Position numbers and translations under genes: made by a program
The notes under the pieces: model-generated
What the model was told of the DNA's origin: nothing
Database searches by the model: none
The model's input: only the letters and a program-made list of their open reading frames with translations
Assembly: GCA_002420305.1 (NCBI GenBank)
Contig: DIHT01000064.1
Coordinates: 9,418-73,417, forward strand
DNA from: Akkermansiaceae bacterium UBA5689
GTDB lineage: Bacteria > Verrucomicrobiota > Verrucomicrobiia > Verrucomicrobiales > Akkermansiaceae
Length of the DNA stretch: 64,000 bases
Direction of reading: 5' to 3'
Shown here: positions 25,797-34,685 of the stretch, piece by piece
Position numbering within the stretch: position 1 is the first letter of the stretch
Layout: each line of letters opens with the position of its first letter

Positions 25797-26828
25797 GTGC
25801 CTGAGCTCGAACGGGATTCCACAGCTGCCAATGAGGCCGAGACTTGGGAAAGCCAACTCCGCCGGACATTCCGAGCAATGGTGGTAGCCAGGACTCTCGA
25901 GTCCAAGCTCGCAAGCCTTTACAAGGCAGGAAAAATTGTTGGTGGAGTTTATATCGGACCGGGACAGGAGGCAATCAGCGCCTCCATTGGGTCCTGCCTC
26001 TCGTGGGATCACGACATCTTTAGCGCGCTAATCCGTGACCAGGCGGGTAGAACCGCCTTTGGGGAGCCCATGCTTGATGCGACACGCTCTTATCTGGGAT
26101 CGGTAAAAGGACCCTCTCGGGGTCGCGACGGCAACATCCATCGTGGCCGCCCGAACAATGGGTTGCCTGCCATGATCAGCCATCTGGGCGCGATGGTCTC
26201 CGTCGTGACCGGGATGCTCCTGGCCAGAAGAATTAAAGGCTGTCTTGATGGTGTAGTAGGGGCTGCCAGCGTGGGAGACGGAGCAAGTTCCACTGGCTCT
26301 TTTCATGAGGCTATGAACACCGCGGCGGTAGAAAAGCTTCCGCTGGTTGTTGTTCTAACAAATAATCAATTTGCTTACTCTACTCCAACCGATCGGCAAT
26401 TCGCATGTAAGTCTCTTGTTGATCGAGCAGTGGGGTATGGCGTCCCTGGGTATGAAGTCGACGGAACGGACCTTACCGCCACCCTACGAGTCATTTCAGA
26501 AGCGGTGCGCAATGCCCGAGAGGGCGGGGGACCCCAGCTTGTCGTCGCGAACGCTCTCCGCCTCAGCGGACATGGAGAACACGACGACGCGTCGTATGTT
26601 CCAGAGCAACTCAGGAAGTCGCCTGTTGGCAGGGACTGCATGGAGGTAGCAGAGAGCCAACTTCTATCTACGGGACTTATCACAGAGGCCGAGTTGCTTG
26701 CTTGGAAAGAAGAGGCTGCAGAAGAAGTTCAGGCAGCAGTTGCTCAGGCCCAGCAGGAACCTGCTCCTGATCCATTCGCCGACGACTGGACCGTTTATGC
26801 CTCCAAGGAAATTGCCACCATCTCATAA
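25797..26828 (+). CDS. pdhA: Pyruvate/2-oxo-acid dehydrogenase E1 component alpha subunit
   Basis: The 343-residue ThDP-binding subunit decarboxylates the 2-oxo acid. ThDP/Mg2+-binding motif GDGASSTGSFHEAMN...NNQFAYSTP is present, as is the phosphorylation-loop-like segment HGEHDDASYVP. Residues 47-56 contain GGVYIGPGQEA of the E1 alpha family. The start GTG at 25797 gives a short N-terminus; the stop overlaps the E1 beta start (TAATG), so the operon is E1 alpha, E1 beta and E2. Pyruvate is the likely substrate, but branched-chain 2-oxo acids are possible. No E3 gene is present in the window. Confidence 0.92.
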   Translation: MPELERDSTAANEAETWESQLRRTFRAMVVARTLESKLASLYKAGKIVGGVYIGPGQEAISASIGSCLSWDHDIFSALIRDQAGRTAFGEPMLDATRSYLGSVKGPSRGRDGNIHRGRPNNGLPAMISHLGAMVSVVTGMLLARRIKGCLDGVVGAASVGDGASSTGSFHEAMNTAAVEKLPLVVVLTNNQFAYSTPTDRQFACKSLVDRAVGYGVPGYEVDGTDLTATLRVISEAVRNAREGGGPQLVVANALRLSGHGEHDDASYVPEQLRKSPVGRDCMEVAESQLLSTGLITEAELLAWKEEAAEEVQAAVAQAQQEPAPDPFADDWTVYASKEIATIS

Positions 26829-27802
26829 TGGGAGAGATCACCTACATTGACGCCATTCGAGACGCTCAACACGACCTTCTGGCGTCTGATGACCGCGTCT
26901 TTATCTACGGACAGGACGTTGGGCATTTCGGAGGAGCTTTCAAGGCTACCCAGGGACTCAAGAAGCTCTTTCCGGACCGGGTGCTCGATTCTCCAATCAG
27001 CGAGGACGCCATGATCGGACTCGCTGTCGGGGCGGCCTTGGAGGGAATGCGCCCAATTATTGAAATGCAATTTGCCGACTTTTCTTCAGTGGGCTTCAAC
27101 CAGATCGTTAATCAAGCTGCAACCCAGTTCTATCGAACTGGAGCGCCAGCACCAATTACTGTTCGTCTTCCCTCGGGAGGCACACCTGGATCCGGGCCTT
27201 TCCACAGCCAGATGATGGAAAGCGTTTATGCCTATTACCCCGGTTTGGTCATCCTTACCCCGGCGACCGTGGCAGATGCCTACTCGATGCTTATCGACGC
27301 CGTCGCTCTAGACGATCCAGTACTCTACTTTGAACACAAGTTCCTCTACCGGTGGCTGAAAGCAGATCAATTAAATGACGGTCAGGACCCGCTGCCAATT
27401 GGCAAGGCGAGGGTAGTCCGTGCAGGGAAGCATGCTACAGTGGTGGCCTACAGCGCCATGGTTCATGAAGCCCTCAGGGCAGCGGAATTGCTTGCCTCCG
27501 AAGGCTGGGAAATCGAAGTTGTCGATCTTCGAAGCGTTAAGCCCTTGGACACCGACACAGTTATCGCCTCCGTCGCTCGCACCGGTCGCCTTCTCGCAGT
27601 CGGTGAAGCCTTTCCGTGGGGAGGTGTGACTTCTGAAGTCGTGTCGAGGGTTACTAGCGATGGATTTCATCTTCTCGATGCACCTCCTCAGAGACTAAAC
27701 TCCCGTGATACCCCTGTGCCTTATCATCCCAACCTCTGGGAAGCGCACCGCCCAACCCTTGAGTCGATTGCGGCCGCCATTCGCAATCTTCTCCAACTCT
27801 AG
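26828..27802 (+). CDS. pdhB: 2-oxo-acid dehydrogenase E1 component beta subunit
   Basis: The 324-residue subunit completes the ThDP site with E1 alpha. IYGQDVGHFGGAFKAT, ISEDAMIGLAVGAALEGMRPI and the RLPSGGTPGSGPFHSQ segment are family sequence marks; the C-terminal half has the transketolase C fold (VVAYSAMVHEALRAAELLASEGW, VVDLRSVKPLD, AVGEAFPWGGVTSEV). It overlaps the E1 alpha stop and is followed by the E2 gene 18 bases later. Confidence 0.94.
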   Translation: MGEITYIDAIRDAQHDLLASDDRVFIYGQDVGHFGGAFKATQGLKKLFPDRVLDSPISEDAMIGLAVGAALEGMRPIIEMQFADFSSVGFNQIVNQAATQFYRTGAPAPITVRLPSGGTPGSGPFHSQMMESVYAYYPGLVILTPATVADAYSMLIDAVALDDPVLYFEHKFLYRWLKADQLNDGQDPLPIGKARVVRAGKHATVVAYSAMVHEALRAAELLASEGWEIEVVDLRSVKPLDTDTVIASVARTGRLLAVGEAFPWGGVTSEVVSRVTSDGFHLLDAPPQRLNSRDTPVPYHPNLWEAHRPTLESIAAAIRNLLQL

Positions 27803-27820
27803 CTCCACCAGCTCTTTCTC

Positions 27821-29050
27821 ATGCCGGAAGTTCCCATTCTTATGCCTCAACTCGGTGAATCCATCGCCGAGGCCACTATTATTCGGTTAAATGTTAAGGT
27901 CGGCGATCAAGTGATTGCCGATCAGGAAGTCATCGAGGTAGAAACTAATAAGGCGACCATGGGCGTCACCACCCTCTGCGAGGGAACTGTCCAGAACCTT
28001 CTCGTTGAGGAAGGAGTAAGCTATCCAGTGGGCACCGTGCTCGGACTTCTCGATGTGACCGAGGAGGAAGCTGAGAGAACAGGCGTTCAGGGAGGCAGCT
28101 CCCAACCCACTTCGGAATCGCCTCCTGTTGCAGAGCCCACAGATGAGCCTCGAGCGCATTTCGCCACTCCTGAAGGAGGTGCTCACGAACCAAGGGCCGT
28201 GGAGCCCAGCATCCGGGGACTCGCCGTGCCAGCCGGAATGAAGGGCGCTCATTACCTTTCTCCACGAATGAAGGCGAGGATGGATGAACTTGGTCTCCGT
28301 GCCGCCGATATCTCTGCAATTGTCGGAAGCGGAGCTGGGGGAAGGGTAACTGTCGAAGATCTTGAGCAGTTCTTGGAATACATCGATAGCTGGCCTCACA
28401 GCCAAGCCTCTCCAATGCGGTTGTCGGTTGCCGACTCCATGAGGAGAAGCTGGACTCGCCCTCTCGCATCCGTCGGGCGCCCCGTTGCTCTTGACAACCT
28501 TCTCAGCTATCGTCGAAGCCTCGACCCAAAACCTCCCCTGACAATTTTTCTCCTCAGGGCATTCGGGAAGGCCCTCGCTGAGGAGCCTGCTACTGCCGGT
28601 TATCTTATCGGCGAACAAATCGTTCACCCTCGGGCATTAGATATCGGAGTTGCTGTTCAGGTAGAAGATGGCGTTCTAGTTCCCGTTCTTCGCAATGTCG
28701 ATGGCCGAACCGTTGAAGAGCTAATGGATGAATATCAGGCGCTGATCCGAAGAGCCAGGGAGAGACGGGTCCCAGAAGAGAATACTGGTGGAGGAATCGC
28801 CACGGTAACCAATTTTGGCACCTTCGGCTTGATGTGGGGAACGCCGATCCCGCTGCCAAGTGAGACCCTGATCCTCGGCATGGGAGCTGGAAAGAAGAGG
28901 CCCTTCTGGTCGGAGGACCAAGGCGCATTTATTCCGGTCACCGAGGCGGACCTCGTGCTCACCTTTGATCACCGGGTAGTCGACGGAGGAGGAGCAGGGA
29001 TGCTCCTGAATCGACTCAACGAGCTCCTCCAGGAACCAGACAGCCTCTAG
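27821..29050 (+). CDS. pdhC: Dihydrolipoamide acyltransferase (E2) component
   Basis: The 409-residue enzyme transfers the acyl group to CoA. The lipoyl domain (1-80) carries Lys44 in VETNKATMG. A Pro/Glu/Ser-rich linker is followed by the peripheral subunit-binding domain (YLSPRMKARMDELGLRAADI ... GGRVTVEDLEQFL, ~145-190). The catalytic domain has IGVAVQVEDGVLVPVLRNVD and the active-site FDHRVVDGGGAG near residue 385. It is shorter than most E2p (single lipoyl domain). Last gene of the PDH operon; the E3 partner must be encoded elsewhere. Confidence 0.93.
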   Translation: MPEVPILMPQLGESIAEATIIRLNVKVGDQVIADQEVIEVETNKATMGVTTLCEGTVQNLLVEEGVSYPVGTVLGLLDVTEEEAERTGVQGGSSQPTSESPPVAEPTDEPRAHFATPEGGAHEPRAVEPSIRGLAVPAGMKGAHYLSPRMKARMDELGLRAADISAIVGSGAGGRVTVEDLEQFLEYIDSWPHSQASPMRLSVADSMRRSWTRPLASVGRPVALDNLLSYRRSLDPKPPLTIFLLRAFGKALAEEPATAGYLIGEQIVHPRALDIGVAVQVEDGVLVPVLRNVDGRTVEELMDEYQALIRRARERRVPEENTGGGIATVTNFGTFGLMWGTPIPLPSETLILGMGAGKKRPFWSEDQGAFIPVTEADLVLTFDHRVVDGGGAGMLLNRLNELLQEPDSL

Positions 29051-29189
29051 CGCGCAACGGGGACACCGCTGTAGGGAAGGAGACGGCGTTGTTACCCGAA
29101 AGCTGTAAAAGCTTTAGGCCGCAGAACCCCTTTTTGACAGAGCGCGGTCAACGCACTCGCCTAACTCTGACAAACCTTTACCGTCCTCA

Positions 29190-30647
29190 ATGGGGGAATG
29201 GCTTGCCTCCGGGGCCTCGATTGCATCCTATTGGCTTGTGAACCGTTCGCTATTAACCCTCTACTATTCAGGGCTCGCAATCCTCTTTACAGGAACGTCA
29301 TCAGTCTTGGCGGAGTTGAGAGAATTCACCGACGTCAAGGGCCGCAAGATCACAGCAGAATTCCTGGGACTTAATGGTGAATCCATGGTGAATCTACGGA
29401 TGGACGGCGGAAAGATGGTCACCGTCGCTCTGGCCCGCCTCAGCGTTGATGACCAAAAATACATCACCGCGCATCCCGCGGCGAAACTATCGCCGGTAAG
29501 CCTTCCAGCAAAACCACTCATCGCAGTCACAGACTGGAACGCAAAACTCCAAAGGGATGAATCCTACTTCATCAACAAGAATGGCCAACGAGCGTTCCGA
29601 AGACCAATCCGTAAGATCAATGAGGATGGCTTTGCCAGCGGGCTCTGGGATTTCGCCGTTGTGGAAGGCCCGTATCCAGGGCTCCTTGATTCTGAAGGAA
29701 TGGCTTTGTTCGGAGTTTCCAGGTCGGGACCTCCCAAATTAACAGCGGGTTCTGACGCCCCGATTGTGCTGGCACGCTACGGAACCGGGGAGGGTGCCTA
29801 CGTTCAATACCTAAGGAAAGATGGCAAACCCTTTATCCAAACGAGATTTGCGGCTGGGAGACCATTCAATAGCGAACGAGCGTGGGTCAACCTTGAGCCC
29901 GGAGACCTACCTGGATCAGGGGCGCAGCGGCAAGGCAATGGCACTTGGACCCTCATCGATTATCAGGGCAACCTCCTACATGCTTTTGAAGATCTCGTCG
30001 TCAACGATTTCTCGGAGGGGCGGGCAGGAGTGGCGCTCGACATAAGGTCGTCAGAGTGGGCGATCATTGATACAGACGCGGAAGTAATCGCAGAAGGGCC
30101 ATTCCGAAGGGTAGGGAAATTCATCAATGGCGCCGCAGTAGTTGATGGGCTCCTGATGGACCGTGATGGCAAATGGCTGATGGAGGAAAAAGGTGAATGG
30201 CAGATCGAACGCAAATATGAAAATTCTGAAAGCGACGCCATCGTAGCGAGAAGAACCAGACGCATCGCCGGCAAGCCTCGCTTTGGAATTTTGCGGCGTT
30301 CCACCGGAGAATTCATCGCAGACATTCCAGACGAATATTATGTTGATCGGGGCTTCTTCGATGGACTGGCGGTCGTACGGGACATGTCGACCCAGAATTT
30401 TGGATACCTTTCACGGACAGGCGAAATCATCATCTCACCCGAATTTTCGAGGGCAGCGCCATTTAAGGGCGGCTTCGCCCGAGTCTCTCTAGAACAACTC
30501 TATGAACGCGCGGTGATCAATCTCGCCGGTGAGGTGGTCTGGAAAGCCCGCTTGCAGGAGATAGCAATACCCGAGGAGGCGAACGACGACCCTTTGAGAA
30601 AACCTGAGTTGGACGCGCCTGAAGCCCCCGAGAAACCCGCACCCTGA
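29190..30647 (+). CDS. SHD1-domain and WG-repeat protein
   Basis: The 485-residue exported protein has a hydrophobic segment near residues 21-42 that could be a signal anchor. Residues ~44-92 (REFTDVKGRKITAEFLGLNGESMVNLRMDGGKMVTVALARLS) form an SHD1-type beta domain, common in Planctomycetes and Verrucomicrobia envelope proteins. The rest has WG/beta-propeller-like repeats: IINKNGQRAFR, DYQGNLLHAFEDL, IIDTDAEVIAEGPF, YLSRTGEIIISPEFS, INLAGEVVWKA. These repeats bind proteins or glycans in other systems. No catalytic site is visible. It is 140 bases downstream of the PDH operon and is probably a separate transcript. Confidence 0.72.
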   Translation: MGEWLASGASIASYWLVNRSLLTLYYSGLAILFTGTSSVLAELREFTDVKGRKITAEFLGLNGESMVNLRMDGGKMVTVALARLSVDDQKYITAHPAAKLSPVSLPAKPLIAVTDWNAKLQRDESYFINKNGQRAFRRPIRKINEDGFASGLWDFAVVEGPYPGLLDSEGMALFGVSRSGPPKLTAGSDAPIVLARYGTGEGAYVQYLRKDGKPFIQTRFAAGRPFNSERAWVNLEPGDLPGSGAQRQGNGTWTLIDYQGNLLHAFEDLVVNDFSEGRAGVALDIRSSEWAIIDTDAEVIAEGPFRRVGKFINGAAVVDGLLMDRDGKWLMEEKGEWQIERKYENSESDAIVARRTRRIAGKPRFGILRRSTGEFIADIPDEYYVDRGFFDGLAVVRDMSTQNFGYLSRTGEIIISPEFSRAAPFKGGFARVSLEQLYERAVINLAGEVVWKARLQEIAIPEEANDDPLRKPELDAPEAPEKPAP

Positions 30648-31086
30648 ATCCCGGCCGGGACCTGGTGAGCTCACCGCATTCCGGGAGCCGCAATCGCGGG
30701 GCAGGAATCCTGGCGATCGCCTCAGAAGGGTTTCGAGAATTAAAGCCAATTCAGTCAGTCCACCTCCACACAGGGAGGTGGATCGCCCAGTGGTCTATAC
30801 GAATGAGGGTTGGGCAGCACCGCGAGAGAGCATTCATATCAAAGGATACCTCGGCATCTCGCTTGTCAAACTCCGCATTACATATATTGTGTGAAGTTAT
30901 AAGGAGTTTGCTCCAGGGTCGGTGAATCTCGCAATTGCCAACAAAAGGCCTATTTGCGGTTCTTTTCCCGGTTTCCGCCTCCGGGCCACCCGTATTTTCC
31001 GGTTCCCTTTCCCCGTTCGTTTTGTCATCTCTATTCCCGGAGGTGCTCACCGTGACTCCAGGTCTATTACAGTTCAACGGAATGGG
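30648..31086. other. Intergenic stretch before the parA gene
   Basis: It contains a perfect hairpin CCACCTCC-acacag-GGAGGTGG (30760-30781) without a T-run. No ORF with protein-like character is seen; an upstream in-frame extension of parA reaches 30922 but reads as non-conserved sequence. The hairpin might act in mRNA stability or protein binding. Confidence 0.4.
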
Positions 31087-31890
31087 ATGAAGGTTGTCGC
31101 AATCGCTAACCAAAAAGGAGGAGTCGGCAAGACGACAACCGCGGTGAACCTATCTTCGGCACTCGCACGCCGCGGCCAGCGCACGCTCCTCATTGATCTG
31201 GACCCACAAGCCAATGCCACCAGCGGACTGGGCGTTGATCCAGACGATGCTACCGACGCTAGCATTTATGATGTTTTGTTGGGCGGCGCGACTCTGGAAT
31301 CGAAGATTCAAACCACCCCGCATCCAAATCTCTCCATTATTCCTGCGGAAATGAACCTCGCTGGAGTCGAGATTGAACTCGCCCGAATGGAAGATCACCT
31401 CCTAATCCTGCAGGATATTCTTCGTAAGGCAAAAAAAAGGGCTAAATACGACTTCTGCATCATCGACACCCCGCCCTCACTGGGAGTGCTCATGACCTCT
31501 GCGCTTTCGGCTGCAGATGAGGTCCTGGTGCCCCTCCAATGCGAGTGGTTCGGCCTCGAAGGGCTGTCAAAAATCCTGCAGGTTATTGAGCAAATCCGGG
31601 ATTCAGGCGTGAATCCCCGCCTGAAAATCGAGGGAATCTTAATGACGATGTATGACGGGAGAACCAACCTTTCCCGAAAAGTGGTCCAGGAGGTGAAAAA
31701 TTACTTTCCGGAGTGGCTTTATCGCAGCGTGATTCCGAGAACCATCCGGCTAGGTGAGGCTCCAAGTCACGGCAAAACCATCTTTGAATGGGATCCAAAC
31801 GGCACTGGCAGTGAGTCCTACGACGCCGCCGCTAAGGAGTTTCTACGCAGACACAAACTAAAAGCTCTTCCCGTAAAGAAGGCGCGCTAA
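31087..31890 (+). CDS. parA: ParA/Soj family ATPase
   Basis: The 267-residue protein starts MKVVAIANQKGGVGKTTTAVNL, with the deviant Walker A of the ParA/MinD family (KGGVGKTT, Lys11-Thr17 region). Walker B is DFCIIDTPPSLGVL, and LDPQANATSGLG completes the Soj-type dimer interface. This family binds DNA with ATP and moves plasmids or chromosome origins. No parB gene follows, and no parS site of the consensus TGTTTCACGTGAAACA was seen nearby. It could be a chromosome-positioning ATPase or a relative such as PpfA or PomZ, so partition function is not proven. It is followed by a ~295-base gap and mreB. Confidence 0.88.
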   Translation: MKVVAIANQKGGVGKTTTAVNLSSALARRGQRTLLIDLDPQANATSGLGVDPDDATDASIYDVLLGGATLESKIQTTPHPNLSIIPAEMNLAGVEIELARMEDHLLILQDILRKAKKRAKYDFCIIDTPPSLGVLMTSALSAADEVLVPLQCEWFGLEGLSKILQVIEQIRDSGVNPRLKIEGILMTMYDGRTNLSRKVVQEVKNYFPEWLYRSVIPRTIRLGEAPSHGKTIFEWDPNGTGSESYDAAAKEFLRRHKLKALPVKKAR

Positions 31891-32184
31891 CTAACTGCTA
31901 ATTAACCCATAGCACCCATTGTTATGCTGTGTGCGTGTCGAATGACAGGCTGATGGACCTGGGGCACGCCTCCTCAATCGGAAACTAAACCCCTTTTGCG
32001 CATTCAATCAGTCTTAGCGCATTTATCAAAGACGTGCTTCTAACGCCTGGATGCTGGAGCCCTCCTGTGTTCTGAGTGCTTAGCTTTTTGTTCCGGTTTC
32101 TGCGTAATGGCCTACGGAAGGCTTGCACCCCTGCCCGCTGCAGTTAAAAACAGTTCATCTTTCCAAACTATTTAGCCTGACTAC

Positions 32185-33210
32185 ATGTTTGCCAAACTCT
32201 TCGGAATGCTCTCCCAGGACATGGGTATCGACCTAGGGACAGCCAACACGCTGGTTAACATTAAAGATCACGGGATCGTACTTCGGGAACCATCCGTGGT
32301 GGCCGTCAAGGCCGGCAGCAATGAAGTTGTCGCTGTTGGTGATGACGCAAAGCGCATGTTGGGCCGAACTCCAGGTAACATTATCGCGATTCGTCCGCTC
32401 AAAGACGGTGTGATTGCGGATTTTGAGGTGACAGAGGCAATGCTCAGGCACTTTATCCGCAAGGTAAGCCATAAACGTCGCTCACACCCTCGGGTCGTGG
32501 TCGCAATTCCCTCAGGGATTACCGCCGTTGAGCGTCGCGCGGTCAAGGAGTCCGTTGAACAGGCGGGCGCACGGGAGGTCTTCTTAATTGAGGAGCCCAT
32601 GGCAGCGGCAATAGGAGTTGACCTTCCGGTTCAAGAGGCTGCCGGAAATATGATCGTCGACATTGGTGGGGGCACCACCGAGGTCGCCATCATTTCGCTG
32701 TCCGGCATCGTGTATTCCCGAAGTGTAAGAACAGCCGGAAACAAGCTGGATGGGGCGATTATAAATTACATGAAGCGCTCCTACAGTTTAATGGTAGGTG
32801 AAAGAACTGCGGAAGATATTAAGATCCGGATCGGGTCAGCAGCTGCACTTGCCAAAGAGGGAAGCATGGAAGTGAAGGGGCGCGACCTCGTTTCTGGCCT
32901 GCCTAAAACAATCACAGTAACGTCCCAGGAAATCCGTGAAGCCATGCGGGATCCACTGGATAATATCGTTGATGCGGTTCGGACGACTCTTGAAAGATGC
33001 CCCCCCGAGTTGGCAGCGGACCTTGTCGATCGCGGCCTCGTTCTTGCAGGAGGAGGCGCCCTTCTCCGCGGATTAGATAAACTTTTACACGAAGAAACCG
33101 GATTGCCTGTGCACATCGCTGAGGACCCTCTCAGTGCAGTGGCAGAGGGTACCGGCAAGGTCCTGAATGAACTTGCTTTCCTGCGCAAATTGACGAGCTC
33201 CGAGCTTTGA
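32185..33210 (+). CDS. mreB: Rod shape-determining protein MreB
   Basis: The 341-residue actin homologue forms filaments at the membrane that organise cell-wall synthesis. DMGIDLGTANTLV (phosphate 1), VVVAIPSGITAVERRAVKES, IVDIGGGTTEVAIISLSGIV (phosphate 2) and LVLAGGGALLRGLDKLL (adenosine) are present; the N-terminus MFAKLFGMLSQ is the amphipathic membrane-binding segment. The gene begins the mreB-mreC-mreD-mrdA-rng cluster. Confidence 0.97.
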   Translation: MFAKLFGMLSQDMGIDLGTANTLVNIKDHGIVLREPSVVAVKAGSNEVVAVGDDAKRMLGRTPGNIIAIRPLKDGVIADFEVTEAMLRHFIRKVSHKRRSHPRVVVAIPSGITAVERRAVKESVEQAGAREVFLIEEPMAAAIGVDLPVQEAAGNMIVDIGGGTTEVAIISLSGIVYSRSVRTAGNKLDGAIINYMKRSYSLMVGERTAEDIKIRIGSAAALAKEGSMEVKGRDLVSGLPKTITVTSQEIREAMRDPLDNIVDAVRTTLERCPPELAADLVDRGLVLAGGGALLRGLDKLLHEETGLPVHIAEDPLSAVAEGTGKVLNELAFLRKLTSSEL

Positions 33211-33253
33211 ATAATGGATGTGAGAGTATTTCCATCCTGACCGCATAACCGAC

Positions 33254-34069
33254 ATGAAACCACTCAATTTCATAGCGCTTGTGCTTTTTATCTGTGGCGT
33301 CACGTGGGTTCTCACCCTCAGTGAGAGGTCGGTGAGGCGCATTCAACAGACCTACTACGCAACCATTACCCCCTTTTTGAAGGGTGGATCATCGATCGAA
33401 AGCCAAGCCCGCAATTTTCTTGAGGAAATCGAGCACTCCAAGGATCTGGAGAACCAGCTTCGCGCTATTGAGGAGGAGTATATCAAACTCCGTTCTATTG
33501 AAGGCAGGCTGCGTGAACTTGAAACCGAAAATGCGGAATTGCGACGCGCCCTCGACTTCAAAGAAAAGTCCCGGCTAAACGTAATTGCTGCCCGGGTGAT
33601 AAAAAGGCAGCCCGCCACTTGGTGGGAAACCGCGATCATCGACAAAGGGCAGAGAGATTCTATCGGAGCTGGCGTTCCCATCATTGCCCCGGGAGGACTT
33701 GCTGGAAAGGTCGACATCGCCTCTGAAGATACCTGTAGTATGATACTACTTACTGACGAGCGCTGCCAGGTTTCTGTCCAAGTCGCTGGCACCCCGGAGG
33801 TCGGCATACTCCATGGAACGCGAGGTCGTTACGGAGAAGAGCCGCGACTCATTCTCCGGCACCTGTCACGCGAGGCAGCAATTCTACCCGGGATGAAAGT
33901 AATTACTACCGGCAAGGGAGGGCTGTTTCCTTCGAATTTATTGATAGGGACCGTCAAGGAATACACACCCGGCCCCGTTGAGGGAATCGCGTTAGTTCAG
34001 CCTTCCGTAAACTTTGATGAACTTGGTGTCGTGTTCATTATCGCTCAGAAGAATGAACCCGAGGGATAA
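33254..34069 (+). CDS. mreC: Rod shape-determining protein MreC
   Basis: The 271-residue single-pass protein has an N-terminal membrane anchor (NFIALVLFICGVTWVLTL), a coiled coil (residues ~55-105: NFLEEIEHSKDLENQLRAIEEEYIKLR) and a periplasmic beta-barrel region with WWETAIIDKGQRDSIGAGVPIIAPGGLAGKV, the family signature. MreC links MreB, MreD and PBP2. The ATG at 33254 is 43 bases after mreB. Confidence 0.92.
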   Translation: MKPLNFIALVLFICGVTWVLTLSERSVRRIQQTYYATITPFLKGGSSIESQARNFLEEIEHSKDLENQLRAIEEEYIKLRSIEGRLRELETENAELRRALDFKEKSRLNVIAARVIKRQPATWWETAIIDKGQRDSIGAGVPIIAPGGLAGKVDIASEDTCSMILLTDERCQVSVQVAGTPEVGILHGTRGRYGEEPRLILRHLSREAAILPGMKVITTGKGGLFPSNLLIGTVKEYTPGPVEGIALVQPSVNFDELGVVFIIAQKNEPEG

Positions 34070-34071
34070 GC

Positions 34072-34671
34072 ATGGGCTGGTATCATTTGAGTCTCCTCTT
34101 TCTGGTGATAACTGCCTGTATCTTTCAGCAGTTCACTCCCACGTTCCAATCACTCTGCGATGCCGGAATCCTCCTTGTTCCTTTAGTCTTTCTTTGCTCT
34201 GCAGTAACAGTTGGAGCTGGCCCTATGCTCCTGCTAGCCTTTACAGCCGGATTCCTATGGGACGCTCAACATGTCATTACTCCCCTCCCCGCCGCACTTT
34301 TGGGAAATCCTGAAGTCTATGATAATCCCGGGGGTGATGTGAAATTTGGCTATTCGATCGTCCTTTACGCCCTGATGGGATTCTTCATGCAGGGACTGCA
34401 ACCACTGTTCCGTGAGGGCAAATGGCATGTGTCCGCCCTTCTGGCCGGGATCGCCGTATTTCTTTACCTATCCGCTGAATATCTCTGCGTCACTTTTGTT
34501 CGCGGTGATCTCATTCTCACCCACTCCCTCTTTCTTAAAATCAGCTTTACAGCGCTCCTGACAATGCTCCTGTGCCCAGTGGTATTCTGGGTTCTCTACC
34601 GGCTAGCTGGATTGTTTCACCACACCATCAGCTACGAGGGTCTCGCCCGTGAAAGGAACACTGCCCACTAG
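34072..34671 (+). CDS. mreD: MreD-like membrane protein
   Basis: The 199-residue protein has five or six membrane segments (YHLSLLFLVITACIF; LVPLVFLCSAVTVGAGPML; LLAFTAGFLWDAQH; IVLYALMGFFMQGL; ALLAGIAVFLYLSAEYL; LTMLLCPVVFWVLYRLAGL). MreD sequences are poorly conserved; the call rests on the position between mreC (2 bases upstream) and mrdA (14 bases downstream), on the size and on the hydrophobic profile. It would help anchor the elongation complex in the membrane. Confidence 0.8.
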   Translation: MGWYHLSLLFLVITACIFQQFTPTFQSLCDAGILLVPLVFLCSAVTVGAGPMLLLAFTAGFLWDAQHVITPLPAALLGNPEVYDNPGGDVKFGYSIVLYALMGFFMQGLQPLFREGKWHVSALLAGIAVFLYLSAEYLCVTFVRGDLILTHSLFLKISFTALLTMLLCPVVFWVLYRLAGLFHHTISYEGLARERNTAH

Positions 34672-34685
34672 AGCCGAACCCGCCC

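Noticed and set aside
31891..32184. parS site or parB remnant downstream of parA
   Set aside because: No TGTTTCACGTGAAACA-like palindrome and no ParB-like frame.
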